From Flavobacterium sp. KACC 22763 (GTDB lineage Bacteria; Bacteroidota; Bacteroidia; Flavobacteriales; Flavobacteriaceae), in contig NZ_CP117879.1 of the NCBI RefSeq assembly GCF_028736155.1, forward strand, positions 2,604,001 to 2,668,000: DNA of 64,000 bases. Direction: 5' to 3'. Position 1 is the first letter of the stretch; every line of letters starts with the position of its first letter. Of the stretch, positions 47,340-55,723 are shown in pieces. The position numbers were made by a program, and so were the translations under genes. The notes beneath the pieces were generated by a model. It searched no databases and was not told the DNA's origin. It saw nothing but the letters and a program-made list of their open reading frames with translations.

Positions 47340-47363
47340 GGCTTCGACTCCGTTCAGCCTGAC
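47340..47363. repeat. Inverted copy of the GTCAGGCTGAG repeat unit
   Basis: The 24-base unit (on the - strand GTCAGGCTGAACGGAGTCG...) differs from the copies at 5448 and 6914 at two bases. It lies between a terminator and the PrcB-like gene end. Confidence 0.75.
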
Positions 47364-47383
47364 ATTTTAAATCTAGCTTTCTC

Positions 47384-47809
47384 TTAATTAATGATAATCG
47401 CTTTTTTAGAATGGATTTTTACAACCGTATAAGGATATGAAATCACCTGCATAGTCATCGCGTCTTTTGCAGGACTATTTTCTTTTACGGTTATAATAAT
47501 GTTTTTATCAGTTTCTTCAACCTTTTCAACATCTATCGTATAACCGCTAGTGTTTTTCTCACCCATATTCAGAATCACATAATTATAATCTTGAACATCT
47601 GGATCTTTCATCTTATGAGCCAAATTCGGATCGTTTTCAAGCATTTTGATTTCATTTGGTTCGGTCAGAATTTCGAAAAACTTAATATTCCCACCACCGT
47701 CAGATTGTGTTGTCAAAACTTCGTACAGTGATGCGTTTGAACTTCCTGTCTTCTTCACTCCGCAAGAAATCAAAACAAAAACCGCTAAAACAGAAATTAC
47801 TTTTTTCAT
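47384..47809 (-). CDS. PrcB-like small lipoprotein
   Basis: 141 residues: lipoprotein signal MKKVISVLAVFVLISCG (lipobox LISC) and a compact domain with FEILTEPNEIKMLEND, YNYVILNMGEKNTSGYTIDVEKV (quoted as YVILNMGEKNTSGYTI) and IITVKENSPAKDAM...QVISYPYTVVKI. The G-(E)-K-x-T-x-G-Y block and P-Y-x-(V/L)-V-K end fit the PrcB family, whose founder modulates the spirochaete protease dentilisin. Here it has no protease gene beside it; the role is unknown. It overlaps nothing and lies 15 bases downstream of bshA, probably in the same transcript. Confidence 0.8.
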   Translation of the reverse strand: MKKVISVLAVFVLISCGVKKTGSSNASLYEVLTTQSDGGGNIKFFEILTEPNEIKMLENDPNLAHKMKDPDVQDYNYVILNMGEKNTSGYTIDVEKVEETDKNIIITVKENSPAKDAMTMQVISYPYTVVKIHSKKAIIIN

Positions 47810-47824
47810 TTTTATCCTTTTAAA

Positions 47825-48970
47825 TTAGTGCTTCTCCAATTTGTAATCATCAACCGCTTTTTGGTACAAAGCTTCATACTTAGGCAATATGTTTTTAATA
47901 TCAAATTTTCTTGCTACCTCTAATGCATTTGCTTTAAACTGGCTCAAAACGGCATCATCCTTTAAAATCTTCAACGCATTCTGCGCCATTTCTTCAACAT
48001 CGCCAACATTGCTTAAGTAACCCGAAAAACCATCGTAATTAACTTCAGGCAAGCCTCCAGAATTACTTGAAATTACTGGAACACCGCATGCCATTGCTTC
48101 TAATGCTGCCAAACCAAAACTCTCAGTTTCTGAAGGCAGTAAAAACAAATCGGTCATACATAAGATTTTATCAATTTCGTGACTATTTCCAAAGAAAATC
48201 ACTTTATCCAAGATCCCTAATTCCTGACATAACATTTCTGCTTTTTCCTTTTCAGGTCCATCTCCAACCATCATTAGTTTAGCTGGAATTTCTTTCTGAA
48301 CATTATAGAAAATCTTAATGATATCCGGAATGCGCTTTACTTTTCTAAAGTTACTAATATGCGTTATAATACGTTCATTCTCATTCGCCATTACATAACG
48401 GTGACAAGGTGCGTTTGGGTCTTTTTTGACTTTGTCCAACTCAATAAAATTCGGAATCACCTTAATTTTATTTTTGATTTTGAACAATTTCAAAGTATCA
48501 TCTTTCAAACTTTGAGAAACCGAAGTCACATAATCTGATTTATTAATGCTAAAAGTCACCGCAGGTTTATAAAACGGATGATTCCCAACAAGTGTAATAT
48601 CAGTTCCGTGAAGTGTAGTAATCATCGGAAGATTAATTCCTTCATTTTTAAGCATCTGTTTTGCCATGTATCCTGCATACGCATGCGGGATAGCATAATG
48701 CACATGCAGAAGCTCTATTTTGTATAATTTCACCATATCAACCAATTTGCTAGATAGCGCCAATTCGTAAGGCTGATAGTGAAATAAAGGATATTCCGGA
48801 ACGTTTACTTCATGATAATGAACATTCGGATTTAAAAGTGCCAATCTAACTGGCTGGCTATATGTAATAAAATGTATTTCGTGTCCTCTTCTGGCTAATT
48901 CGAGACCTAACTCTGTGGCTACTACACCACTACCTCCAAAAGTAGGATAACAGACTATTGCTATTTTCAT
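47825..48970 (-). CDS. bshA: N-acetyl-alpha-D-glucosaminyl L-malate synthase
   Basis: GT4 glycosyltransferase that joins GlcNAc from UDP-GlcNAc to L-malate, the first step of bacillithiol synthesis. 381 residues. Seen: MKIAIVCYPTFGGSGVVATELG (quoted as YPTFGGSGVVATELG), LHVHYAIPHAYAGYMAKQML, TTLHGTDITLVGNHP, VIPNFIE and the nucleotide-sugar motif ESFGLAALEAMACGVPVISS. The YPTFGGSGVVATELG and HGTDIT blocks are strongly BshA-specific and distinguish it from general GT4 enzymes. bshB and bshC are not in the window. Confidence 0.94.
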   Translation of the reverse strand: MKIAIVCYPTFGGSGVVATELGLELARRGHEIHFITYSQPVRLALLNPNVHYHEVNVPEYPLFHYQPYELALSSKLVDMVKLYKIELLHVHYAIPHAYAGYMAKQMLKNEGINLPMITTLHGTDITLVGNHPFYKPAVTFSINKSDYVTSVSQSLKDDTLKLFKIKNKIKVIPNFIELDKVKKDPNAPCHRYVMANENERIITHISNFRKVKRIPDIIKIFYNVQKEIPAKLMMVGDGPEKEKAEMLCQELGILDKVIFFGNSHEIDKILCMTDLFLLPSETESFGLAALEAMACGVPVISSNSGGLPEVNYDGFSGYLSNVGDVEEMAQNALKILKDDAVLSQFKANALEVARKFDIKNILPKYEALYQKAVDDYKLEKH

Positions 48971-49147
48971 GGATTAAATTTAATTCTACGAAAATACTCA
49001 AAAATAGCGTTTAATTAACCGTTTAAATTGTTAGATTTTTGTGAATCTTAGATACATTCATTTTATATTTCAAGAATCTAATTTTACCTTTAATTTTTTC
49101 AAACCTTGATTCCGATAAACAGCTTTTTATATTATTAATATTATTAT

Positions 49148-49732
49148 ATGGACAATTATAATTTATTGCAAGAAAACATCCGAAAACGAATTGAGGTAAC
49201 TGATGATGAAATGTCGTATTTTATTTTTTTATTGCAACAAAAGAAATACAACAGAAAACAAATACTGCATCGAGAAGGCGAAATATCTCATAGTTTTACT
49301 TTTATTGTTTCTGGATGTGTAAAAAGCTATCTTATTGATAAAAAAGGTGAAGAACATATCCTTACAATCGCACCAAGTGACTGGTGGATTACAGATATAA
49401 ATAGCTTTGTCTCGGCCACACCTGGAAACTTATTTATGGAAGCCATTGAACCAGCAACTGCACTACTTTTAAGCCGCGAAAAGCAAGAATTACTACTGTC
49501 AAAACTCCCTAAATTTGAAAAATACTTTCGTATTCTAACCGAAAAAGCTTTTGCAGTAAGCCAGCAAAGAATTATAGACTATATGAGTTTAACTGCTTTA
49601 GAACGTCTTGAAAAATTTGTGGCCAGTTATCCTTCTGTGATTTCATCTTTAACACAACAGCAAATTGCCTCTTACATTGGTGTTACTCCTTCATTTTTCA
49701 GCAGGATGATTAAAGGAAAAAAAATATTTTAA
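49148..49732 (+). CDS. Crp/Fnr-family transcription regulator
   Basis: 194 residues. The N-terminal cyclic-nucleotide-binding-like fold (about 15-125) has LHREGEISHSFTFIVSGCVKSYLID (quoted as HREGEISHSFTFIVSG) and WWITDINSF. The C-terminal winged helix (about 140-194) has RLEKFVASYP and the recognition region LTQQQIASYIGVTPSFFSRM. No cysteine cluster for an Fe-S centre is visible and the PRSTALSRLR-type cAMP pocket is absent, so the signal is unknown. A perfect TGACCTAGGTCA palindrome lies 9 bases after the gene and before a cysteine hydrolase gene, a likely target site. Confidence 0.93.
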   Translation: MDNYNLLQENIRKRIEVTDDEMSYFIFLLQQKKYNRKQILHREGEISHSFTFIVSGCVKSYLIDKKGEEHILTIAPSDWWITDINSFVSATPGNLFMEAIEPATALLLSREKQELLLSKLPKFEKYFRILTEKAFAVSQQRIIDYMSLTALERLEKFVASYPSVISSLTQQQIASYIGVTPSFFSRMIKGKKIF

Positions 49733-49740
49733 CATCTCAG

Positions 49741-49754
49741 TTGACCTAGGTCAT
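49741..49754 (+). promoter_or_regulatory. FNR-like palindromic operator TTGACCTAGGTCAT
   Basis: TGACCTAGGTCA (49742-49753) is a perfect palindrome. In its wider form TTGAC-N4-GTCAT it has the spacing of FNR boxes (TTGAT-N4-ATCAA). It lies between the Crp/Fnr gene and the hydrolase gene, 65 bases before the ATG. Confidence 0.6.
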
Positions 49755-49818
49755 TTTTCAAAAACAGGTCTGATTCTACTTTTGCTGTCAATAATAACAG
49801 TTAAAAATATTTTATACC

Positions 49819-50445
49819 ATGATTAGAATTACATTTTCCTTTTTAATCACATTATTGTCTTTTGCAAATATTTATTGTCAACAAAAAAATCAAGAAAAAA
49901 TGAAACAAGCACTAATTATCGTAGACGTTCAAAATGATTATTTCCCAGGCGGACGAATGGAACTTTCAGGATCTGAAGCAACGGCAGATAATGCCAGAAC
50001 TATTCTGGAATACTGTAGAAAATCAAAAATAGAGGTAATTCATATTCAGCACATTGCAACAGCTCCTAATTCTACCTTTTTTCTTCCTGAAACAGATGGT
50101 GCAAAAATCAATGTAAAAGTAGCCCCAATTTCTAATGAAAAAATTATAACTAAACATTATCCCAATAGCTTTAGAGAAACCAATCTTTTAGCTTATTTAC
50201 AAGAAAAGAAAATAACAAATCTCATAGTTACCGGTATGATGACTCACGTTTGCATTGATGCTACAGTAAAAGCTGCAAAGGATTATGGATTTGACTGTAC
50301 AGTCATTTCAGACGCTTGTGCTACAAAAGATCTTGACGTACAAAGTAATAAAGTTGCAGCTAAAGAAGTTCAAAATGCATTATTAGGCGCTATGGCATTT
50401 TATTATGCTGAACTTAAAACAACCGCAGATTTTATTGCTCACTAA
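49819..50445 (+). CDS. Isochorismatase-family cysteine hydrolase, predicted exported
   Basis: 208 residues. A hydrophobic N-terminus (MIRITFSFLITLLSFANIYC) is followed by QQKNQEKM and then the domain start KQALIIVDVQNDYFPGGRM. Catalytic triad of the family: D in VDVQNDYF, K in IITKHYPNSF, C in GMMTHVCIDATVKAA, with SDACATKDLD after it. Such enzymes hydrolyse amides or vinyl ethers (nicotinamidase, isochorismatase, ureidoacrylate hydrolase); which, is open. An internal ATG (M28 region, MKQALIIVDV) would give a cytoplasmic enzyme, so export is a prediction. Likely controlled by the neighbouring Crp/Fnr regulator. Confidence 0.88.
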   Translation: MIRITFSFLITLLSFANIYCQQKNQEKMKQALIIVDVQNDYFPGGRMELSGSEATADNARTILEYCRKSKIEVIHIQHIATAPNSTFFLPETDGAKINVKVAPISNEKIITKHYPNSFRETNLLAYLQEKKITNLIVTGMMTHVCIDATVKAAKDYGFDCTVISDACATKDLDVQSNKVAAKEVQNALLGAMAFYYAELKTTADFIAH

Positions 50446-50495
50446 ATTATTCAACTTTGTCAAAGTTTAAAGCTTTGATAAAGTTCTTTATACAA

Positions 50496-50530
50496 CAAAA
50501 CCCGACAGGTTTTAAAAGCCTGTCGGGTTT
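50496..50530 (+). terminator. Intrinsic terminator of the hydrolase gene
   Basis: AACCCGACAGG (50499-50509) and CCTGTCGGGTT (50519-50529) pair perfectly, followed by a short T run. Confidence 0.85.
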
Positions 50531-50552
50531 AATTTAAATCATTATTTAAAAC

Positions 50553-50585
50553 AAAAAAGGCACAAAATCTACATTTCATGCCTTT
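50553..50585 (-). terminator. Terminator of the 160-aa gene
   Basis: AAAGGCA (50556-50562) and TGCCTTT (50579-50585) pair; the - strand continues in TTT. 20 bases past the stop at 50605. Confidence 0.6.
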
Positions 50586-50604
50586 AAATATATTTTAAAT
50601 ACTC

Positions 50605-51087
50605 TTAGAAAAATCTGCTGTGCCAGCTGTCAGCAGCAGGAACTTCCCAAGATTCATTAAATTCTTCGATATTGTTTACCAAATTATTGAAAACAATTGT
50701 ATTCTCAGAAACTGATTTATCTTTTACCATTTTCTTGAAATCAATCAATGGTTTGTGTGCAATATGTTCTCCAAGTTTAAAAGTAACGTTCATTTTATCT
50801 AATAGATCAACGCTATATTTTTTCTCTAAACTTTGAATAAATTCAACAGAACTATCTATAGAACATCCCGTAGCAGCTTGCACTTCTTGATTTACTGCCA
50901 ATATTATAAATCGATTATATTTCAATAAAAACGAAGCTTCAAGACTTGTTCCGTGTGCAGCCCACTGTTCTACAAAAGCTTTTAAATCTGTTTCGATTTC
51001 AGAAAACTCTTCCTCAGAAAATTTTCTGTTCGATTGGTAAATCCAGACTCTAGATTCACCTGGTAAATTTTCAAAAGGTATATACAT
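50605..51087 (-). CDS. Conserved hypothetical protein (sometimes called ABC transporter ATPase without basis)
   Basis: A 160-residue soluble protein: MYIPFENLPGESRVWIYQSN, KFSEEEFSEIETDLKAFVEQWAAHGT, RFIILAVNQEVQAATGCSIDSSVEFI, and an AADSWHSRFF end. It has no Walker A, signature or Walker B motif, so the ABC-ATPase name I recall for close homologues in Flavobacteria is not supported. A conserved cysteine (in ATGCSIDSS) is notable. It lies downstream of the two Hdr-like iron-sulfur genes in the same direction, separated by repeat DNA, and may share their transcript. Function unknown. Confidence 0.8.
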   Translation of the reverse strand: MYIPFENLPGESRVWIYQSNRKFSEEEFSEIETDLKAFVEQWAAHGTSLEASFLLKYNRFIILAVNQEVQAATGCSIDSSVEFIQSLEKKYSVDLLDKMNVTFKLGEHIAHKPLIDFKKMVKDKSVSENTIVFNNLVNNIEEFNESWEVPAADSWHSRFF

Positions 51088-51104
51088 TTTTTCTCTTTTT
51101 GTTT

Positions 51105-51178
51105 GTTTTTGTTTCAGGTTTCAAGTCTCAGGTTTCAAAACTTAGTAGCTTAGCATCTTAGAACCTTAGAATCTCTTT
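51105..51178. repeat. TTTCAAG array plus TTAGAANC octamer array
   Basis: TTTCAGG/TTTCAAG words (about 51105-51136) are followed by AACTTAGTAGCTTAGCATC and TTAGAACC/TTAGAATC octamers, which stop at the TAA (51178-51180) of the upstream iron-sulfur gene. Same modules as 5425-5527, without the GTCAGGCTGAG unit. Confidence 0.75.
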
Positions 51179-51969
51179 TACAAATCCTGTGCATTTGCAA
51201 TTAACTCAGCAATATCCAGAACTTTAACCTGTCCTTCTTTTTCTTGGTGCTTGATACCATCGGTTAACATTGTATTACAGAACGGACAACCCGCAGCAAT
51301 AATGTCTGGTTTTACTTCTAATGCATCTTCTGTACGAAGAACATTAACCTCTTTGTTTCCTGGCTCAGCATCTTTAAACATCTGTGCTCCTCCTGCTCCA
51401 CAGCATAATCCGTTTGCTTTAGAACGTTTCATTTCAACTAATTCAACGTCTAATTTCTGAATTAAATCTCTTGGCGCTTCGTAAACTTTATTTGCTCTAC
51501 CTAGATAACAAGGATCATGGAAAGTAATTTTTTTACCTTTAAACTGCCCACCTTCAACAGTTAATCTTCCATCATCAATTAATGATTTTAAAAACTCTGT
51601 ATGGTGAATAACTTCGTAATTACCTCCTAATTCAGGATATTCATTTTTCAAAGTATTAAAACAGTGTGGGCAAGCCGTAACGATTTTTTTAGCTTCATAA
51701 GCATTCAACACCTCGATATTCATCATGGCTTGCATTTGAAACAAAAATTCATTTCCAGCTCTTTTTGCAGGATCCCCAGTACAACTCTCTTCTGTACCTA
51801 AAACTGCAAAAGAAACATTAGTACGATTTAAAATTCGCACAAACGCTTTAGTAATCTTTTTTGCTCTATCATCAAAACTTCCTGCGCAACCTACCCAAAA
51901 CAAAACCTCTGGCTGTTTTCCTTCGGCAAGCATTTCTGCCATTGTTGGTACTACTAAATTTTCTGACAT
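51178..51969 (-). CDS. HdrB-like iron-sulfur protein with two CCG domains
   Basis: I use MSENLVVPTMAEM (263 residues). The protein has two cysteine-rich CCG repeats: WVGCAGSFDDRAK ... GTEESCTGDPAKR ... VTACPHCFNTLKNEYP, and FHDPCYLGRANKVYEAPR ... NGLCCGAGGAQMF ... IAAGCPFCNTMLTDG. These are the non-cubane cluster domains of heterodisulfide-reductase subunit B and related lactate/glycolate oxidase subunits. The HdrC-like membrane protein is encoded directly upstream, so the two probably form a quinone-linked electron-transfer complex. Donor and acceptor are unknown. Confidence 0.9.
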   Translation of the reverse strand: MSENLVVPTMAEMLAEGKQPEVLFWVGCAGSFDDRAKKITKAFVRILNRTNVSFAVLGTEESCTGDPAKRAGNEFLFQMQAMMNIEVLNAYEAKKIVTACPHCFNTLKNEYPELGGNYEVIHHTEFLKSLIDDGRLTVEGGQFKGKKITFHDPCYLGRANKVYEAPRDLIQKLDVELVEMKRSKANGLCCGAGGAQMFKDAEPGNKEVNVLRTEDALEVKPDIIAAGCPFCNTMLTDGIKHQEKEGQVKVLDIAELIANAQDL

Positions 51970-51980
51970 TTCTCTCACTT

Positions 51981-52100
51981 TTGTTTAATCGGTTAATCTT
52001 TGAATTGTTGAATAGCTAAAAGCCTCTACACAATTCTATAAAAACCGAAATATTATTTTAAAATCGATTAAACGGTTAAACAACTAACCGATTAAACAAT
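51981..52100. repeat. GTTTAATCGG / CGATTAAAC inverted array between the two iron-sulfur genes
   Basis: TTTAATCGGTTAATC at one end and CGATTAAACGGTTAAAC, ACCGATTAAAC at the other can fold back over about 15 bases. It resembles 7949-8099 and ends 5 bases before the TAA at 52106. Confidence 0.7.
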
Positions 52101-52105
52101 AAATC

Positions 52106-53443
52106 TTAATTCTCGTTTTTCCAATTTAAACGGTCTTGCTGGCTGTATTGCCAAGGCGCACCATTATTTTCAATATTAGTCATCATAGCGTTTAATGACA
52201 TTGGAGCAGCACTTTGTTCCATAACCAAATAACGACGCATATCCATAATGATAGATAATGGACTAATATTTACTGGACATTCTTCAACGCAAGCATTACA
52301 AGACGTACAAGCCCATAATTCTTCTGGCGTAATATAATCGTTTAAAAGTGATTTGTTATCTGGAACAAAAACACCTTTATTGGCGTCAATATTTTTACCA
52401 ACTTCTGTCAAACGGTCTCTTGTATCCATCATGATTTTACGTGGAGACAATTTTTTACCTGTTTGATTTGCTGGACAAGAAGAAGTACAACGACCGCATT
52501 CTGTACAAGTATATGCATTTAATAACTGAACCCAGTTTAAATCCTGAACATCACTTGCACCAAATTTAGCGGGGTGTGCATTATCATCAGCTGGAGCTGC
52601 CGCAAAAGGATCTGCATTTGGATCCATCATCAGTTTTACTTCTTTTGTAACTGAAGCTAGATTATCAAACTGTCCTTCTGGTTTTAAGTTTGCAAAATAG
52701 GTATTCGGGAAAGCCAAAAGAATATGCAAATGTTTTGAAAAGTACAAATAGTTCATAAAAACTAAAATACCAACAATATGCAGCCACCAGAAAACTTCGA
52801 ATAATAGCCCAACAACTTCGTTTGAAGTACCATTAAAAATCGGTGCTAAAAACTGGCTTATCGGATAACTTCCTGCTTTATGAAAATGAGAATATCCACC
52901 TGGAACATTCTGCAAATGCAAATCAGATGCATTCATCAATAAAAACAGAATCATTAAAACTGTTTCGAAATACAAAATGTAATTAGCATCGCTCTTTGGA
53001 AAACCAGTTAGATCTTTGCTTACAAAACGTTTCAAACGGATTACATTTCTTCTGATCCAGAAAGTAACTACAGCAATAATTACAAGTATCGCCAATATTT
53101 CAAATGAAGCAATTAGGACATCATAAACTACACCTAAATAAGGTGCAAAAACTCTATGTGTTCCAAAAAGTCCATCGATAATAATTTCTAATAATTCAAT
53201 ATTAATTATTATGAAACCGACATATACAAAAATATGAAGAATTCCTGCAACAGGGCGTCTCACCATTTTTGACTGCCCTAGAGCAATCAATGCCATGTTT
53301 TTCCAACGAGCTTTAGGATTATCTTTTCGATCTACATCGACTCCTAGATTAATATTTCGGATGATTTTTTTTACGCTCGCTGTAAAAAAACCGAAACCTA
53401 CTATAAGAAGTACTGCGAATAAAATATTATCTAAATAACTCAT
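52106..53443 (-). CDS. Membrane HdrC/DsrM-like 4Fe-4S ferredoxin protein
   Basis: 445 residues. The N-terminal two thirds have about six membrane helices (ILFAVLLIVGFGFFTASV, ILHIFVYVGFIIINIELL, VLIASFEILAILVIIAVV, VLMILFLLMNASDL, LLFEVFWWLHIVGILVFMNYL) with histidines suitable for heme b (e.g. WLHIVG). The C-terminal third carries two 4Fe-4S motifs: CTECGRCTSSCPANQTGK and CTSCNACVEECPVNISP. This is the layout of quinone-reactive HdrC/DsrMK-type subunits. It precedes the HdrB-like gene and follows the MCE gene by 6 bases. Confidence 0.9.
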   Translation of the reverse strand: MSYLDNILFAVLLIVGFGFFTASVKKIIRNINLGVDVDRKDNPKARWKNMALIALGQSKMVRRPVAGILHIFVYVGFIIINIELLEIIIDGLFGTHRVFAPYLGVVYDVLIASFEILAILVIIAVVTFWIRRNVIRLKRFVSKDLTGFPKSDANYILYFETVLMILFLLMNASDLHLQNVPGGYSHFHKAGSYPISQFLAPIFNGTSNEVVGLLFEVFWWLHIVGILVFMNYLYFSKHLHILLAFPNTYFANLKPEGQFDNLASVTKEVKLMMDPNADPFAAAPADDNAHPAKFGASDVQDLNWVQLLNAYTCTECGRCTSSCPANQTGKKLSPRKIMMDTRDRLTEVGKNIDANKGVFVPDNKSLLNDYITPEELWACTSCNACVEECPVNISPLSIIMDMRRYLVMEQSAAPMSLNAMMTNIENNGAPWQYSQQDRLNWKNEN

Positions 53444-53449
53444 TTATAA

Positions 53450-54415
53450 TTATTTTTTATCGGTTGAGTTTGTTTCTTCTGTTGGTGCTACGTATGGCTT
53501 ATTTTTCTTTCCGAAAAGAGAAACGTTTACGTAACGTGTTGGATAAAGACGAAGGTCTTGCAATAACAATTCAAGTTCTTTTGAGGTTTTTGTCAAATTA
53601 TTATACAAAGCCTCATCGTTAAGTATTTTTCCTGCCGTGCCTTTTCCAGAATTCAAGTTGCTCATTAAAACATCAACTTTAGCTAAAGTTTGGTTCAAGT
53701 TGCGAACTGTTTTTCCTAAATCTGCTTTATTTAATGAATCAGAAATTTTATTGAAGTTGCCAGACATCTTATTGAAGTTTGTAACCATTCCATTAATCTG
53801 TCCTTTATTAGTATCCAAGATATTATTAAGACTTCCAGAAGCTTTATGAAATTGTTCCATTGTCTGACTTAACTCAGCAATTGTTTTCTTTAGATTTTCT
53901 TGAGTATTTTTATCTAAAGTATTATTTAATCCTGTAACCAAATTATCAATATTCAAAAGCATTTTATCAAGCTTTTGCTGAATTGGTTCAATTTTTCCTC
54001 CTAATGATTCTGTCAATCCTAATTCAACAGAAGAAACCAATTTCTGTCCGTCTTCTGCCAATTCTTTATCAGCAAAATTTGGAATAATTTTAATTTGTTT
54101 CCCTCCAATCAAACTTGGAGAATAAATAGAAGCTGTACTAGTTTTAGAAATTGGAAAATCTGTTTTAAGCTGAAGCTCAACTAACAATTTACCAGTAACT
54201 TCATCAATTGTAATTTTATTTACTTTACCAATCGCAAGTCCGTTAAGTGTAACTGGTGCAGATGGTGATAAATCTTCAACATTATCATATTCAGCATATA
54301 ATATTGTATAATTAGTAAAAAGGTCTCTTCCCTTTAAAAAACTATATCCCCAGATAAATAGTAGAATGGATGCAATGACTAAAATAGCCGTTTTAATTTC
54401 TCTTGTTAGTTTCAA
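53450..54415 (-). CDS. MlaD/MCE-domain protein
   Basis: 321 residues: one N-terminal membrane anchor (AILVIASILLFIWGYSFL), one MCE domain (about 35-120, with YDNVEDLSPSAPVTLNGLAIGKV and TASIYSPSLIGGKQIKI), then a long helical region (about 140-290) rich in N, L and K, ending in VAPTEETNSTDKK. MCE proteins form hexameric rings or tubes moving phospholipids between inner and outer membranes. No MlaE/MlaF permease or ATPase is adjacent. It lies 50 bases downstream of the amidase gene and 6 bases upstream of the HdrC-like gene, an arrangement I recall as conserved in Bacteroidota. Confidence 0.93.
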   Translation of the reverse strand: MKLTREIKTAILVIASILLFIWGYSFLKGRDLFTNYTILYAEYDNVEDLSPSAPVTLNGLAIGKVNKITIDEVTGKLLVELQLKTDFPISKTSTASIYSPSLIGGKQIKIIPNFADKELAEDGQKLVSSVELGLTESLGGKIEPIQQKLDKMLLNIDNLVTGLNNTLDKNTQENLKKTIAELSQTMEQFHKASGSLNNILDTNKGQINGMVTNFNKMSGNFNKISDSLNKADLGKTVRNLNQTLAKVDVLMSNLNSGKGTAGKILNDEALYNNLTKTSKELELLLQDLRLYPTRYVNVSLFGKKNKPYVAPTEETNSTDKK

Positions 54416-54465
54416 AATTCTAAGTGTTTGTACAAAATTAATATAAATATTCGAACTTACGCTTA

Positions 54466-55590
54466 TTATTTAATCGCGTCCTGAATACTGATTTTTTCGC
54501 CATCTTTAGTTGCCACTAAAAACGCTGCGCCATATCCTTTACTTTTAGCTTCTTGCAGATATTTTTGCGCTGTTTCGTAACTTGGAGTTTCTTCGTAGAA
54601 ATATTTATAAATATTATTTTCGTATACCATTGTTACATTTTTAAGCCCTTTAAAGTTTTTTGGCTCTAAAGGTGTTTTCTTGATGCTTGCAATAAGCTGC
54701 ACTTTAAAAAACGTTCCTTTTGGCGCATTTTTAGCAACAGCAACTGGAGTATTTGTTTTTGGTTTTGCCTTAGTTGAGGTATCTCTTATGGGCCGACTAT
54801 CCTCTGACTCAGTTCCTGAACCAAAGTATTCTCTTTTATAACTTAAAATAGCTTCTGCAATTGCTCTTGCAATATCATCCTGCCCTTCTTCTGAATTCAG
54901 TATATTTCCTTCTGTTGGATTAGAAACAAATCCAGTTTCAACCAAAACTCTAGGCATATACGCTTTATGAAGTACCATAAAAGGCGCTTGTTTTACCCCT
55001 CCATGACGAAGTTTTTTCCCTAACTTTTCAAAGTTTTCTTCGATTTTAGTTGCCAGAGTAATACTATTATCTAAATATTCTTCTTGCATTAGAGTCATAC
55101 CAATCATCGATTCTGGAGAATTTGGGTCATACCCTTCATATTTACGTTTATAGTCTTTCTCTAATGTAATTACCGAGTTCTCTTTTTTCGCAGCTTCAAG
55201 GTTTGATGCTACTTTACTTAAACCCATTACATAAGTTTCTGTTCCGTCGGCTGCCGTATTTTTATTGGCGTTGCAGTGAATCGAGACAAAAATATTTGAA
55301 TTTGCTCTGTTTGCAATATTGGCTCTTTCGACCAAATCAACAAAAACGTCAGTTTTACGGGTATAAATTACATTAACATTTGGATTTAGCTCTAAAATCT
55401 TCCCTACTTTCAAAACAATAGCTAAAGCAATATTTTTTTCAATTCGTCCGCTATAAACAGCTCCAAAGTCATGATCTCCATGTCCAGCATCAAGTGTCAC
55501 TTTAAACACATTTGACTGACTGTGAGCACAAAAAGACGATATCGTTAGAAATAAAGTAAATATTACTTTAAATTTGTTAATTCCATTCAT
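54466..55590 (-). CDS. N-acetylmuramoyl-L-alanine amidase (AmiC-type) with C-terminal SPOR-like domain
   Basis: I start at MNGINKFKVIFTLF, giving a signal peptide (to about CAHSQ) and 374 residues; the longer frame runs into the divergent gene's promoter. Amidase_3 domain (about 28-250): TLDAGHGDHDFGA (zinc H), the zinc E in GRIEKNIALAI, NRANSNIFVSIHCNAN (zinc H) and the catalytic E in MPRVLVETGFVSN. It cleaves the stem peptide from glycan strands, as in cell separation. A linker rich in T, K and P precedes a SPOR-like repeat (about 300-374, GTFFKVQLIASIKKTPLEP, AAFLVATKDGEKI), which would bind denuded septal glycan. Divergent from the lptD-like gene. Confidence 0.93.
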   Translation of the reverse strand: MNGINKFKVIFTLFLTISSFCAHSQSNVFKVTLDAGHGDHDFGAVYSGRIEKNIALAIVLKVGKILELNPNVNVIYTRKTDVFVDLVERANIANRANSNIFVSIHCNANKNTAADGTETYVMGLSKVASNLEAAKKENSVITLEKDYKRKYEGYDPNSPESMIGMTLMQEEYLDNSITLATKIEENFEKLGKKLRHGGVKQAPFMVLHKAYMPRVLVETGFVSNPTEGNILNSEEGQDDIARAIAEAILSYKREYFGSGTESEDSRPIRDTSTKAKPKTNTPVAVAKNAPKGTFFKVQLIASIKKTPLEPKNFKGLKNVTMVYENNIYKYFYEETPSYETAQKYLQEAKSKGYGAAFLVATKDGEKISIQDAIK

Positions 55591-55647
55591 AAATCTAAAA
55601 GTTAATTTTAATAAAACGCAGCTGTTATAATTTTTAGAATTGATTAT

Positions 55648-55675
55648 TTTTGCCAAAAAATTATATGTAAGTTTG
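55648..55675 (+). promoter_or_regulatory. Promoter of the LptD-like gene
   Basis: TAAGTTTG (55668-55675) is a consensus -7 box, with TTTTG ending at 55652 (spacing 15) or TTG at 55640 (spacing 25). RNA would start near 55682, inside the longest open frame, so translation must begin downstream. Confidence 0.55.
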
Positions 55676-55723
55676 ACGTGTCAAAAAACAAGCCATAATT
55701 TTACAAAAATAGCATTTAAACCT

